64,000 nt of DNA. It comes from Antitrichia curtipendula. Taxonomy: Eukaryota; Streptophyta; Bryopsida; Hypnales; Leucodontaceae. The notes under the pieces are model-generated. The model was given only the letters and a program-made list of their open reading frames with translations. It was not told the DNA's origin and did no database searches. The stretch covers positions 26,136,574-26,200,573 of the forward strand of contig OX579633.1 in NCBI GenBank assembly GCA_951230915.1, written 5' to 3'. Each line of letters starts with the position of its first letter. Positions within the stretch are counted from its first letter, which is position 1. This document shows, in pieces, positions 22,673 to 33,559 of the stretch. The position numbers and the translations under genes are program-made.

Positions 22673-25600
22673 ACCCTAATTCTGAGCCATGATAACCACG
22701 AATTCAGTTTCGTCTTGTATTCTTGGTATCGAGTAGGGGTGGAGAAGCTGATCCATTTCCAGCTAGCACCGCGATTAGTATTGCAGAAGTCAGGAGACAT
22801 GTAGTAGTTCCAAATTCGAATGGATCAGATACGGGTTCAATAATTGACATAGCGGAGTATATTTCACATGCTGGAGCACCCCCTATTACTGTTCGGTCGA
22901 CTGCGTCACTTGTAATGGACAGCCGCTACAGTTTTCATTCAGCTAATTGGGGTTTCCGGAGGCTTCAAAGGCCCAATGATGCAATTTCAAATTGTACTGT
23001 AAATTGATCCAGGTATTCTTTATGTCCATTTCGGGTATGCTCACTCGTTTTTATTGCACTTGAGTATGTTTCTCTTCGCAGCAGCCGTTTGGGGTACTTC
23101 TGTGTGCACCTCATGGAAGACCATACACGATTCTTGCCTTCCGTGCTTTGCTTGCTAGTAACCCTCCTGCACGACTATTCTTTAATGCTTCAAGTATTAG
23201 CAGGCCTCACTTTTGTGTTGTGCATTGCGTCCTTTCTATGCTCCTTCTGATGCTGTGGCACGAGTAGTGTGCCGTGGTACCTTGGCGATTCACGAGCGAA
23301 CTGTTTTGTGGTTTGCTTGCTTAGTTAAAACTTTGTTGCATTTCGCTGGTTACAGTCAGGTGCACTGAAAAAATGGTGTCATTTGAGCATCAATCTTTTC
23401 GGCTTGTCACCGTTGACTGGCGAGATGCATAGCATAGGACCTGCTGCCACATTGACCTCTACTGATTCTCTGTATGGGAAGGTGGAACTCCTCGGTCAAT
23501 GTAGCCGATGTGCTTTATTTGGTGGAATTCTATTCCCGGTAGTTGATTTCTGGCTGTATTTGATGATCTTTTTGTTATTTTCCTTGTTATAATATCTCAA
23601 AATAAATGTGGTATGTCGTGAATTCATCCGCCTTGGCATCCAAACATTTTGAGAAACCTTGTTGCTTGATGAGACCTCCATAAAGGAGATCACCCATTTC
23701 TGACTAGCATCCAATTCTCCCAGCTTAGGCTGCTCAATTTCCGATCAGCTCTCTTGTAGTGACAGTTCATGTACAGCATGACTAACAAGACCACTAGAAA
23801 TGTCCATGATCACTTACATTGGTTTTGTAACCATCCTATGGTTTGCCTATATATTGAGCATGGGACAAAAAAAATCTTCACAAAAAAAATTCATAGTAAT
23901 TTCGTTTTTGAAATTGAAAGTCTAGAGAAATATGGAATCCTCTTCATCTATATTTCTGTAGATGGGAAAAAATTTCCCTAACCTTCTCCATACTGCACAT
24001 GGGCCAAATTGCTTAACCTATAAACGACGGGCTCATAACCGTGGAAATCATGTGTTTTGACACGGTTTGAATTGTTGGATTAAAATAATGCAAAAGCACT
24101 CATTGGATGTCAAACTATTGTAGATGATCTTCCCTTTTTCCACAAAAATTGGAGGATGAATAGTTGCACTTTTGTCCTACACAAGAGATTCTCTTGTCAT
24201 TCATCGGCCTCAAAATGTCCGCCTCAACGTTTAAGAGTAAGTGGTTGAAAATGGGTGATCTCTTTCATTACAATAGGCTCTATCTTGGTTATTACCTTGA
24301 AATCCCTGTACTCTTAGCACTTCTTCTGGATCTCAAGTTCAGGATTCTTATGCTTGGCGCTCATAAAGTTTTAATTTGGCATGGATGATGGATTGCAAGA
24401 ACATTGAACAATGTGTAATATTGTTGGCAGTAAAGTTTATTGGAACACGGTAAATTTGATGGAATTAGGCAATGATAATGCTATATGTGTGGGATCAATT
24501 TTGGAAATAAGTAGGAAAAATTTGGATCATGTCTAAAATTTCTTAAATTGTACAACAATTTTATGAAAATTTGAAAAAATTTCATTGTTGCTAATTTTGA
24601 ATATCCCAAAATTATTCTTGAGAAAATTTAAAAAAAAAAATTCATTTGTATATGAATAGTAAAAATCAATTCAAAATTAGGAATGTTGAAAAAGTAGGAT
24701 GAGTAAAGTGTCGAAAGCCAAGAAAAGCAAATCAAGCTGCGGAATTGTCTAAATTCCAATAATACACTAATTTGGCACCAAGGTGCCAAAACTGACTTGA
24801 GTGTATGATAAGTGCTTTGTATTTTACAGACCAAGTATATAAATTTATAATAAGGGCATAATAAGAACCTTCACTCACATCCATACATTCTTTAATTTTT
24901 TTAGTATATAGATAATAGAATATATAATATGATGAATCTTTGTACTTTTTTCATATTTTCTTAAGATCACCTTCGAACTAAAATCTCATGAATTTTGGGT
25001 GAATTGGGGCATTATGAAATGAAGTAGAAAAAATTCACAATTAATTCCTTTTTATTTGGTTTACACATGCATGAAGCTAGTTTTTTATATAATTTATAGT
25101 AAAAAATTAATGCTACAAAAAATGGATGACAAGTGACAAAATAAAGTTTCATTATGTATACCATCAAATAAATGGATGACTAGGCATATAACAATTAGAG
25201 AACAAAATTATAAAAAATTTACATGTCAATTAGAGTGTGGGCATGATCACCAAATTTACATGTATTGTATATTTCTAAGTTGACATGAATATATGCTTTG
25301 GCAAGGCTTCACATTTTGGCAAGGACTCTAACATTTAAATGTTTCACCAATACACAAAGTTGGAGAAAAGATGTAGTTGTTTTTCACATTTTTCATTGGC
25401 AATGACATTCAATACACATTTATGGTGGATACTCCCCAAATCACCACTTTTTACTATTGTGCCTAGTTACTATTATTAAACTAGTGAAATGAACTATTAT
25501 TTTTTTTGGTAAATGAAAGAAAGCATTAAAGAACGCAACATTTGTATACCTTATGCAAAAGTTATGCGGGGTCAAAGTTTTTTTGGTAGATGTTCTATAA

Positions 25601-26620
25601 TCATTTCTTCCACATATAGTGGCTTTCATAAGTAATCATACCGTTCCTTGGCTTCCATTAACCCAGAAAAGACGCCGTGGACATTTAGTATCCAATGAAT
25701 GACAAGGCATTCTCATATATAGGATAGAAATACAACTATTCATCCTTGGAATTAGTTTTAGAAAGTAAAGATCTTCTACAATATTTTGACTTCAACTGAG
25801 TTATTTTGATTTTTTTAATACCTATTATTCCTATGGTTTTAGAAATGATGATATCCACATGGCCCCCCTGCGTCCTTCCAGGGTTAAAGTGTCCTTCAAA
25901 AGCTTCATTAAATGTCTCCATACTTAACTGTGATTGGTTGATTTCAGATTTTTTGAGATTCGGTTTCCAATTCACCTATATGTCAGTTTTAGTGGTCTAG
26001 GGAGCTTCCCCTTTGAAAATTCATAGAAATTACACGCCATAAACAAAAAACATATTTTTCTTCTTTTTAATTCATGATTTTCAATTGCTAATACTACAAA
26101 AACATTATTTTTAATAAAAGGTACCTCCAACTATGCTGAATTGCTTATTTTTGACGATTTTTGGGTGCTTTCACTATAGTGAACTAAGCGGAAAGTGGTA
26201 CAACAACGTCATAGAAAGCAATTGGCGACAAGGCAAGCGAGGCTCACACTTGTCTCTTTCTTGTCAGTGTGTGTCCATTTCGAATTCAGAACACTGTTGG
26301 CTGACTCTTGAATGCACACACTTAAAAATTGGAAAACTTCATGCGAGGCAGACTGTCGTTTCTCCTTCACATTGACATGTTCCTCTGCTATACAGAGAAG
26401 CGGTGTTGTTTCGGTGTTTTGGCAGAACTTCTTCTGATCATCAGACAAGATAAAAAAAAATTGTAAGAAGCTCATAACATGTTGTGCTCCATTTCGATAT
26501 GTAATAAGCGTTGAGCGTTTTGCCCTACATCCTGCATTTTGGACTTGTCAGACTTGTCATTCTCTATCAAGGGAGAGTTTGATTCCTTGGCGGCCAAGCA
26601 TGTCTATGCCGATGTACCTT
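22673..26620. other. 3' flank of succinyl-CoA ligase, then AT-rich intergenic DNA
   Basis: 22673 to about 23600 has mixed composition and probably includes the 3' UTR. A 94-codon frame at 22723-23007 has no recognisable domain. From 23.6 kb on the sequence is AT-rich. It contains fragments of dispersed repeats that reappear elsewhere: 23850-24015 resembles 59450-59620, and 24090-24180 and 25690-25810 resemble 39300-39365 and 55975-56115. Confidence 0.5.
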
Positions 26621-26838
26621 CACTATAAGAAACTCATGTTTTAAGTGACGGGTTTTAGGTGACATTCAATGTAACAACTAAATTTTTATTATGTTATGTT
26701 GGATATTAAGATGTCAACAATGATGTCAATAGTGACATCCAATGTAACATCTTCATGCCCAACACAACATAAAAACACAGACACTTACACTGGATGTCAC
26801 TTAAAACACATCACCTAAAACACATTTTTCTTATAATG
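26621..26838. mobile_element. 218-bp CACTA-type MITE, TSD CTT
   Basis: Begins CACTATAAGAAA and ends with the near reverse complement TTTCTTATAATG. The subterminal GTTTTAAGTGAC is mirrored by GTCACTTAAAAC. The flanking CTT (26618-26620 and 26839-26841) is a 3-bp target duplication, as expected of the CACTA (En/Spm) superfamily. No coding capacity. The termini match the 410-bp element at 42779-43188, so both belong to one family. Confidence 0.85.
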
Positions 26839-26841
26839 CTT

Positions 26842-27003
26842 GCAGATGGAAGATGAAGCATTGTGCTTTCTTTCTAAAACTTAATAGACAATTGTAATTG
26901 GTGATGGTCAAAGCAGGTCTACGTTCCAGTTCGTATGTGTTTGCAACCTTGTGTGATATGCTCCAGATGAGGCCGGTTTAGAGTCCATGAGACTCTTCAA
27001 ATA
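26842..27003. other. Short intergenic spacer, nothing recognised
   Basis: Bases between two inverted-repeat elements, with no recognisable feature. Confidence 0.5.
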
Positions 27004-27309
27004 TGGGCAATTTTGTTAGAATGGCGGTATTCCGTTAGTTTGGCACTTTTAACAGTTCAAACCATGCACTCTGAAATGGTCTGAAATCTATAACTATCGT
27101 AGATTTATGGCATCTATAATTGTCCTAGATATCTGAAATCTTTAAAAGTCTTAGATTTTTTCAAATTGTGCAGTCTGAAAATTATATCAATTCTAGATTT
27201 TTGGAATCTATAACTGTCCTAGATTTATGAAAACTATACCTATCCTAGATGTCAATTTTATTGTTCAGAGTGGGCACACGGAATACCGCCATTTTAAAGA
27301 AATTGCCCA
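27004..27309. mobile_element. 306-bp inverted-repeat element with internal CTAGAT repeats
   Basis: The left end TGGGCAATTTTGTTAGAATG, continuing GCGGTATTCCGT, matches the reverse complement of the right end (ACGGAATACCGCC up to AATTGCCCA). Terminal repeats are about 30 bp. The interior holds several diverged copies of a unit like ATCTATAACTRTCCTAGATTTATG. I see no clear target duplication, so the superfamily is undetermined. Confidence 0.75.
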
Positions 27310-30300
27310 GAAATTGATTAATTTAAGTTACTCGCTCTTAATAGTTTCTGCTGGAGTAAGAGATTGTCATAGAATAGTAATCCAACCACATTCAGAATAT
27401 CAAAGCATACCCCTTCAGAATATTTAGAGTCAAAGTTATGGTCATGACAAAATGGTATGTTTAAAACCACTCAAATTCTGGCAAACAATTGCAAAGAGCT
27501 CTGAAAACTAGAACTGGTATGGATCCATACCGTGCCGTCTGAAAGTGCGCCAATTTTCACTGAAATGTAGCATTTTAACAGTTATGAGATTATTTCCATC
27601 AGTGAATTACAAAGGAATTAGAGCAAAGCTTTGCAAATTTGATCCGGGAGTACCATTCACTTCCTTCTTATTTAGTCATCCACAGACTGAAGAAAGAAGC
27701 CATACCATTTTCAAGGTTCCAAGTTTCTGCATCAAGGTATCTTGTGCCACATGATACCCTCTGTGTTAGCTGTGTTAAAAGAAATTTCCTGAGACATCTG
27801 CATTGGTGAAAATACTGAACAAAGAGCCTCAACTTGGGGACCAAATTAAAGAACATTTCTAATGTTGAAGAACAATCCGACCAATTCAACAGAGGAAATG
27901 AACGATAGTCAGAATACTCAAGTGGTGGTCGCTTCAACTGAAGCCTTGGGGCTGGAAGCTAGTAAAGCCTTCTCCAATGCCGCTGACCCCGCCATGAAGA
28001 GATCGAATCCGCCGAACTGGCACGGTGCCTTGAACAGATGAACTTCGGCTCGAACGAATTGCACGAGATCTACGTACAGCAAGAGGGATCAATGATTCAG
28101 TACGTGATTCAGTACTCCCTTGCAAGGGAGTACCAGATCCCTACTAGAATTGCACTTGAAAGTAAAACCACTGGACTTGCGTAGGTAATCGAACTGTGAA
28201 ATTTCTTAGAGTATGTGGACGATGAGTCCAGTGCGAACGATGCCACAATCCATGCGTTAACCTGGTCAGAAATAAATCACCCTCGTCAAGAGCTAATCGA
28301 TTCACACGTACGCCCAGACTGACTCTCAGAGGGATGTAATCAAATATTTCAATGAAGGCGCCGGCGTGGTTTCTATTCAAATTGAATCCCTTGAGTGTGT
28401 GAAAATCACTCCAGGGATTGAAATAGGTTTGCCTGTGCGAGTCACCACGTACATACTGTACATATGCAAAATCCAGAATTCATGCTGTTTGATGAAGCTG
28501 ATCAATCAATCTTCCTCTTCTGACAATATCATATCATTCAGCACCCAAACGACAAATCAAGGTCCTGGGATGTATTCGAGAACGTTGTTTTCACTGTCCA
28601 GCAAGCATTATATTGCCGCAAAGTCACGCCATATCCTGCGGCTGTGCTCGGGTACTTTCTGTGAATGCGGTATGATTGATTTTCCAGCTACAGTACATTG
28701 ATTTGTCCTGATAGTGCTTGTGAAACTAATGTACCGTAGTTAGAGCATCCCCAATGTGAAGACGGGAACAGGGACAGTATCGAGATTTTGAAGTGGAGGG
28801 AGGCAGACTTCATTCCATTTTAGTGACATTTTTTTTAATAAAATTAATCCAATGCATAGCCAACAATCCAAACTTCAAATGGGTTTTTCCGCATTATAAA
28901 AGAAGGAGAGGAAAAGATTGTGTATTAAAGAAAGATTTTTCACGCAAAAAAGGGGAGTGTTAATTTATTGGCATACACAACAAAGCTTGAAAATGACTTT
29001 TTCTTTTGTGGGCCAACTTGCGGGTTCTTTATACTTTACCCAAAAAGTCGAGCCAAGAATGGAAAATGGCGGAATTGCATTGGATATATTTTATTTTAGT
29101 GACCCCTTTATCGTGTTGAATCCCAGCTGCATTGAGCTATTCTTACTCTATTTTGAATTAGAATTGGTTGAAGTGTTCCTATATGGTATCAATTTGCTTA
29201 GAAATGTAATTTTGTGGTGCTACTAGGTGATGCTAATTTCTCACTCACTCATTAGGATAAATCAATGTAGTAGGGATACAACAATGGCTCCACGTAGACT
29301 ACTAGAGGCCAATGGAAGAATCGACCTTTAGTTACAAGTTAGCCAATTTTTTTGATTTTGACAATTGCCTAAACAAAATGAAAGATAGTGGATAGACTTT
29401 TGATTTTTGATAGTAAAAGCATGGTTTGGGAAAATCAACCATCTTAGAACCTAATTCCATGGATATTTAATTGAACTTGTAGTAGGGATGAAGGAATGGA
29501 CTAGATAAAGTTAAAAAATGTTGAAAATTAATCTATGAATTTTCACCAAGGTAAGAAAATTTACCAACCCTCCAACCAAGGCTAGCCAATTAGGCAACCT
29601 AACAATTGTTGAGCAACGCTACATCTTATCAAGGTTTTTTCTTGTCACAATATTTCAAAATTTTGGTAAAGGTTGCATTTCTCTCACAATCACACTTGTT
29701 TGAGTTCTATCTACCTCAATTGCACCTGATCATTACTTCTCTCTCTGAATCACATGTATATTCCAACATTAGAGGATTTTTGAGACCTTTAGAAGAACGT
29801 GAGTTCCTGAACTATGGAAACGTGGAAACAGAGCCACATTTGCTATCTGATGTAGTCAAGAGACAATCATGTTAGATAATATTTTATTATTATTTATTTA
29901 CAAAATATATATTAATATATATTTTTTTAATTTTCAATTTTAAAAATAAATAAATTAATAGTCTACCAACATCACGGTGGTTCACAACAAGGGGGACAAT
30001 GATGAAATAGTCTTTGAGAGGCCTCAAATCCCCACTAATGCTTTTTGCTCCAACTTATATCCTTGATTATTTGTTTGCAAGTGATAGTGCTTGGGAGCTA
30101 GGATAAATCTACTCTTTGCACATATGAGAAGGTATTTTTTATCAACATTTGGAGTCACGAGGCTATAGAATAGAGAGGCAAAGTTGAGAGCTTCCTTGGG
30201 AGGAATTGAGAGCTCTGCAATGTTTAAAGTTTGGAGGTGGTGACTCAAGTTCAAGCTGTGCACTTGCAATTGGATATTGATTCCTAAGACTAAAGTTCAA

Positions 30301-30760
30301 TGAGAGAGATTGAAGCTCATTAAGACTTATCATTGAGAGAGTGAGTGAGAAGGATGCTTTCCAAAACTTGAGCCGAAAACAAGTGAGTTTCCTCTTTGAT
30401 AGAATTGTCAATCTATCACTTGACTTTGTAATGAAACTGATCTCCTGACTTTATTTTTCAGGATATGCAAAATGTTGAATTCTTGGGTTTGCTTATATGA
30501 TTGTCACCTGGAAGTGCAACAAATATTATAAAAGTAGATGGCTCTTACGCTGGTAAACTAGGGTTAGGAATAAATTTGCATCAAAGAATCTAGAAACAAT
30601 GGTAAGAATTGCTTTGGAGGGACTGGATGAAAACTTTCGATAATATAATTCATGATGCACTGAACACAGAATTGACCAAGCACAATTAAAACAGGGGCAA
30701 AATTATTATTTTGCAGGGCCGGCCCAATTTCGGATGACCAATTCAACGCCCTGCAAAAAC
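27310..30760. other. Intergenic; 27.9-28.7 kb is mixed-composition, gene-like but unresolved
   Basis: Bases 27930-28700 have balanced base composition and short open stretches on both strands, but I could not build an exon chain or recognise a protein. This could be a decayed gene fragment. The remainder is AT-rich, with a very AT-rich run at 29875-29955. Confidence 0.4.
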
Positions 30761-30769
30761 TTCACGGAC

Positions 30770-31302
30770 TGAGTGCTGAGGGCGTGATCATGTCGAGGAG
30801 ATCATTTCTGATATCGGAAGAAAGGCAGACATTGTTGGGACGCGGGATTGCCGGCCACTCCAAAGCGTGAGAATATTAATCCATCCCTACCCGTTCTTTT
30901 TATTTCTTCCTAAAAATAATTTTGAACTTTCAGTTTATTTCAACGGCGAACTGATCGAAGAAATGTCTGCCACGACGGTTCCTGCCACTAGTGCTCGAGG
31001 CAGCAAAATTAAGAGATGGGGTGGGCAGGTCCTCAAGGTCTGATGAGTGAGGCACCGATGACTCAGATCACGGAAGAATTGAAGGATACGGTCCGTGTGG
31101 GTTCTCGGTGGACTTCTCCGTCCGACGATGACAAAGAGTGTCGATGTTGATCGAAGCTGCAAACTAGTCGTCGTGCACGGAGTGCAGGGAACTGTAAGCT
31201 TGGTGACAGTCCAATCTGCAAAGGTGCAGCTGAAATCGGTTTTTATTGCATCAGTGGGCGATGCCAGCTCCGTGTCGGATGAATGGAAGTGGTGGCATCA
31301 GT
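30770..31302 (+). pseudogene. Possible gene fragment broken up by transposons
   Basis: 30790-30870 reads MSRRSFLISEERQTLLGRG, and 30945-31040 reads GELIEEMSATTVPATSARG; these are separate open stretches with coding-like composition. 32013-32186, on the other side of three small elements, also reads as an open stretch starting VERFVELDDQPVIDNTSSST. The family is not recognised and no complete gene can be assembled. It may be an old host gene split by insertions, or a captured fragment. Confidence 0.25.
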
Positions 31303-31566
31303 CACTGGGAAATCTGTGTGGAGTAGCCCCCCGGGCTAAACAGTGGGGGGCGCTAAACTAAATCGAAGTACCCCCAAGCTATTTGCAGCTTGGCTACCTG
31401 TGGCTTCCTGTCTGGGCTGAACTTCAAATGTAGCCCTGGCTTCTAGCACAAATTTCAGGGCTATTTTTTTAGCCCCCTCTCTCTTTTTTATTAGTGCCGG
31501 AGGGGGCTACATTGAGGGCTAAAACACCGAGTCTACCCCGGGCTAAATGCTTCGAATTTCCCAGTG
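31303..31566 (+). mobile_element. GGGCTAAA-type CACTA MITE, copy 1, TSD AGT
   Basis: Starts CACTGGGAAATCTG and ends GAATTTCCCAGTG, so the termini are inverted (CACTGGGAAAT). The 3-bp flank AGT is duplicated (31300-31302 and 31567-31569). Subterminal GTAGCCCCCCGGGCTAAA and CCGGGCTAAATGC are also inverted. No coding capacity. Two further copies follow within 900 bp. Confidence 0.88.
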
Positions 31567-31732
31567 AGTTTAGAGTGGTTGAAGTTGTAACGTTCAAAAT
31601 TGTAATATTCAAAGTGATATTATTGAAGGGATTTGAAGCATGATGAGCCCAAATTGTTCAGTTGTGCAAAATCGCCAGTAAATCGATCACCCCACCATCA
31701 CCCTAACACATAGTGTTAGCACCATGAAGTGC

Positions 31733-32009
31733 CACTAGCTAGTGGAAAATTTGAAGCATTTTGCCCGGGGTAGACTTGGGTGTTTTAGCCCTCAATGTAA
31801 CCCCTTCTAGCACTAATAAAAAAGACAGGGGGGGCTACCAAAAAAAGCCCTGGAATTGTGCCAAAAGCCAAGGGCTACATTTGAAGTTTAGTCCGGACAA
31901 GAAGCTACAGGAAACCAAGCTGCAAATAGCTTGGGGGTACTTCAATTTAGTTTGCCCCCCTCCCCCAACTGTTTAGCCTAGGGGGCTATTCCATTCAGAT
32001 TTCCAAATG
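31733..32009 (-). mobile_element. GGGCTAAA-type CACTA MITE, copy 2, inverted and more diverged
   Basis: Same sequence as copies 1 and 3 in the opposite orientation. The left part reads GGAAAATTTGAAGCATTTTG then CCCGGGGTAGAC. The right part reads AACTGTTTAGCCTAGGGGGC and ends near GATTTCC. Termini are eroded, so the ends are approximate and no target duplication is clear. It carries more substitutions than the other copies. Confidence 0.82.
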
Positions 32010-32186
32010 TCGAGAGATTCGTCGAACTTGATGATCAGCCCGTCATTGACAACACATCCTCAAGCACCGTTCAGGATGAGACCACTTTGGACACAATGAC
32101 TACAAAATGCCAATGCCAAAGCTGTCAACCGCAGCTGCAACTATCAACAACACTGTACCTGCCATCAACACTACGACTTCAAGCCG

Positions 32187-32451
32187 CACTAGGAAATCTG
32201 GTGGGGTAGCCCCCCGGGCTAAACATGGGGGGGGGGGCTAAACTAAATTGAAGTACCCCCAAGCTATTTGCAGCTTGGCTACCTGTGGCTTCCTGTCTGG
32301 GCTGAACTTCAAATGTAGCCCTGGCTTCTCCCACAATTTCAGGGCTATTTTTTTAGCCCACCCTCTCTTTTTTATTAGTGCTGGAGGGGGCTACATTGAG
32401 GGCTAAAACACCCGAGTCTACCCCGGGCTAAATGCTTCAAATTTCCTAGTG
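32187..32451 (+). mobile_element. GGGCTAAA-type CACTA MITE, copy 3
   Basis: Starts CACTAGGAAATCTG and ends ATTTCCTAGTG; the interior is very similar to copy 1. It has the canonical CACTA terminus. The flanks CCG and CTG differ by one base, so the target duplication is imperfect. Confidence 0.88.
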
Positions 32452-32570
32452 CTGGATGGGTCATCATTGCCCTAGTACGAGATTCAATTATATTATGTAT
32501 TATTCATCTTACCGACCCTTAGTCTATATGGCAATGTCTGAGGGCCATGTGCAAGATTGTCTCTCAAAGA

Positions 32571-33301
32571 GGGTGAATGCAAGAAAGACTAGTACTATTT
32601 TTTGTCACATTTGATGTGTCGGACTTTTTATTGGCTATAACTTTTGAAGAATGAATCCAATTAACTTGAATTTTTTTTTGGAGATGGCTAACCTGATCTT
32701 GTTTAGATCCCTTATTTTTCAAAAAAATTTAAAAATCATTTTATATTTAAATTTAAATTTAGCTAATTTGTCACACTTTGCAGTTTAGGGGGTTTTAGTA
32801 CTGGGGAGTATCCAAACTTAATGATCTAGATCTGAAATTTCTATGGTCTATTTCCATAGTAGGAAGTCATGTTTCTACCAAAGGAAATTTAAAAATATTT
32901 TATTTTATGCCCTCCACATACGTGCAAACAGGGCTCCCTTGCACGCGCAATTCTGAACATTCAAAATTGTTTCAAGATCATTTTTTTGGTGAAATGTCTT
33001 TTCTATAAAGTCCTCCCAAATGGAAAATTTTTATTTTCCTTAAAAAAAAAATTTCCTATTTTTTACAAATTAAAATGTGAAAGTACCTATTTTCATGAGA
33101 TTTTGCACTTTTCCAGTTCTCCTACTTAGAGAATTTTTCTATGCTTTTCCTTCCTAGGGTAACTTCTTCTTAAAGGTGTATACATTGAACATATTTTTCA
33201 GATTTTTTAAAATTGTTTTTCTAATTATACAATACTCCCAAAAAAACATGAGTATTGTGGAAAACGCTATGCAAAGTGGACGGTCTTTCTTGCATTCACC
33301 C
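32571..33301. mobile_element. 731-bp inverted-repeat element with 4-bp TSD (AAGA)
   Basis: The left end GGGTGAATGCAAGAAAGAC equals the reverse complement of the right end at 33283-33301. AAGA flanks both sides (32567-32570 and 33302-33305). Termini and parts of the interior (for example GTACTATTTT.TGTCACAT and a block near TAGTACTGGGGAGTA) are shared with the element at 44052-44763. No transposase is visible. A 4-bp duplication with GGG/CCC ends is unusual for plant MITEs; Sola-type elements are one possibility, which is inference. Confidence 0.85.
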
Positions 33302-33559
33302 AAGAATACTTTTGTTCATTTAGTTTAGTAGAGGGCAAAAGCATAGGCCAACATCTTCAACAAATCAACTTGATTGTTATGTAGCTAGCTAACCTAAGAA
33401 TACTTACTTTTGACAAGGACCTAGTGGACCTCACATACAATAGTTTCCTTAGAAGTTAGTCAGAAGTTAGTCAACCTTTAAACAAATCCAAAAAGGAAAT
33501 GAACACTTGCCTTTGTTTCTAGAGCTTAAGGGTCTGCTTCTCCAAGAAGAGCATGGCTG

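Noticed and set aside
22723..23007. 94-codon frame downstream of succinyl-CoA ligase
   Set aside because: No domain or homology recognised and it lies where the 3' UTR is expected.
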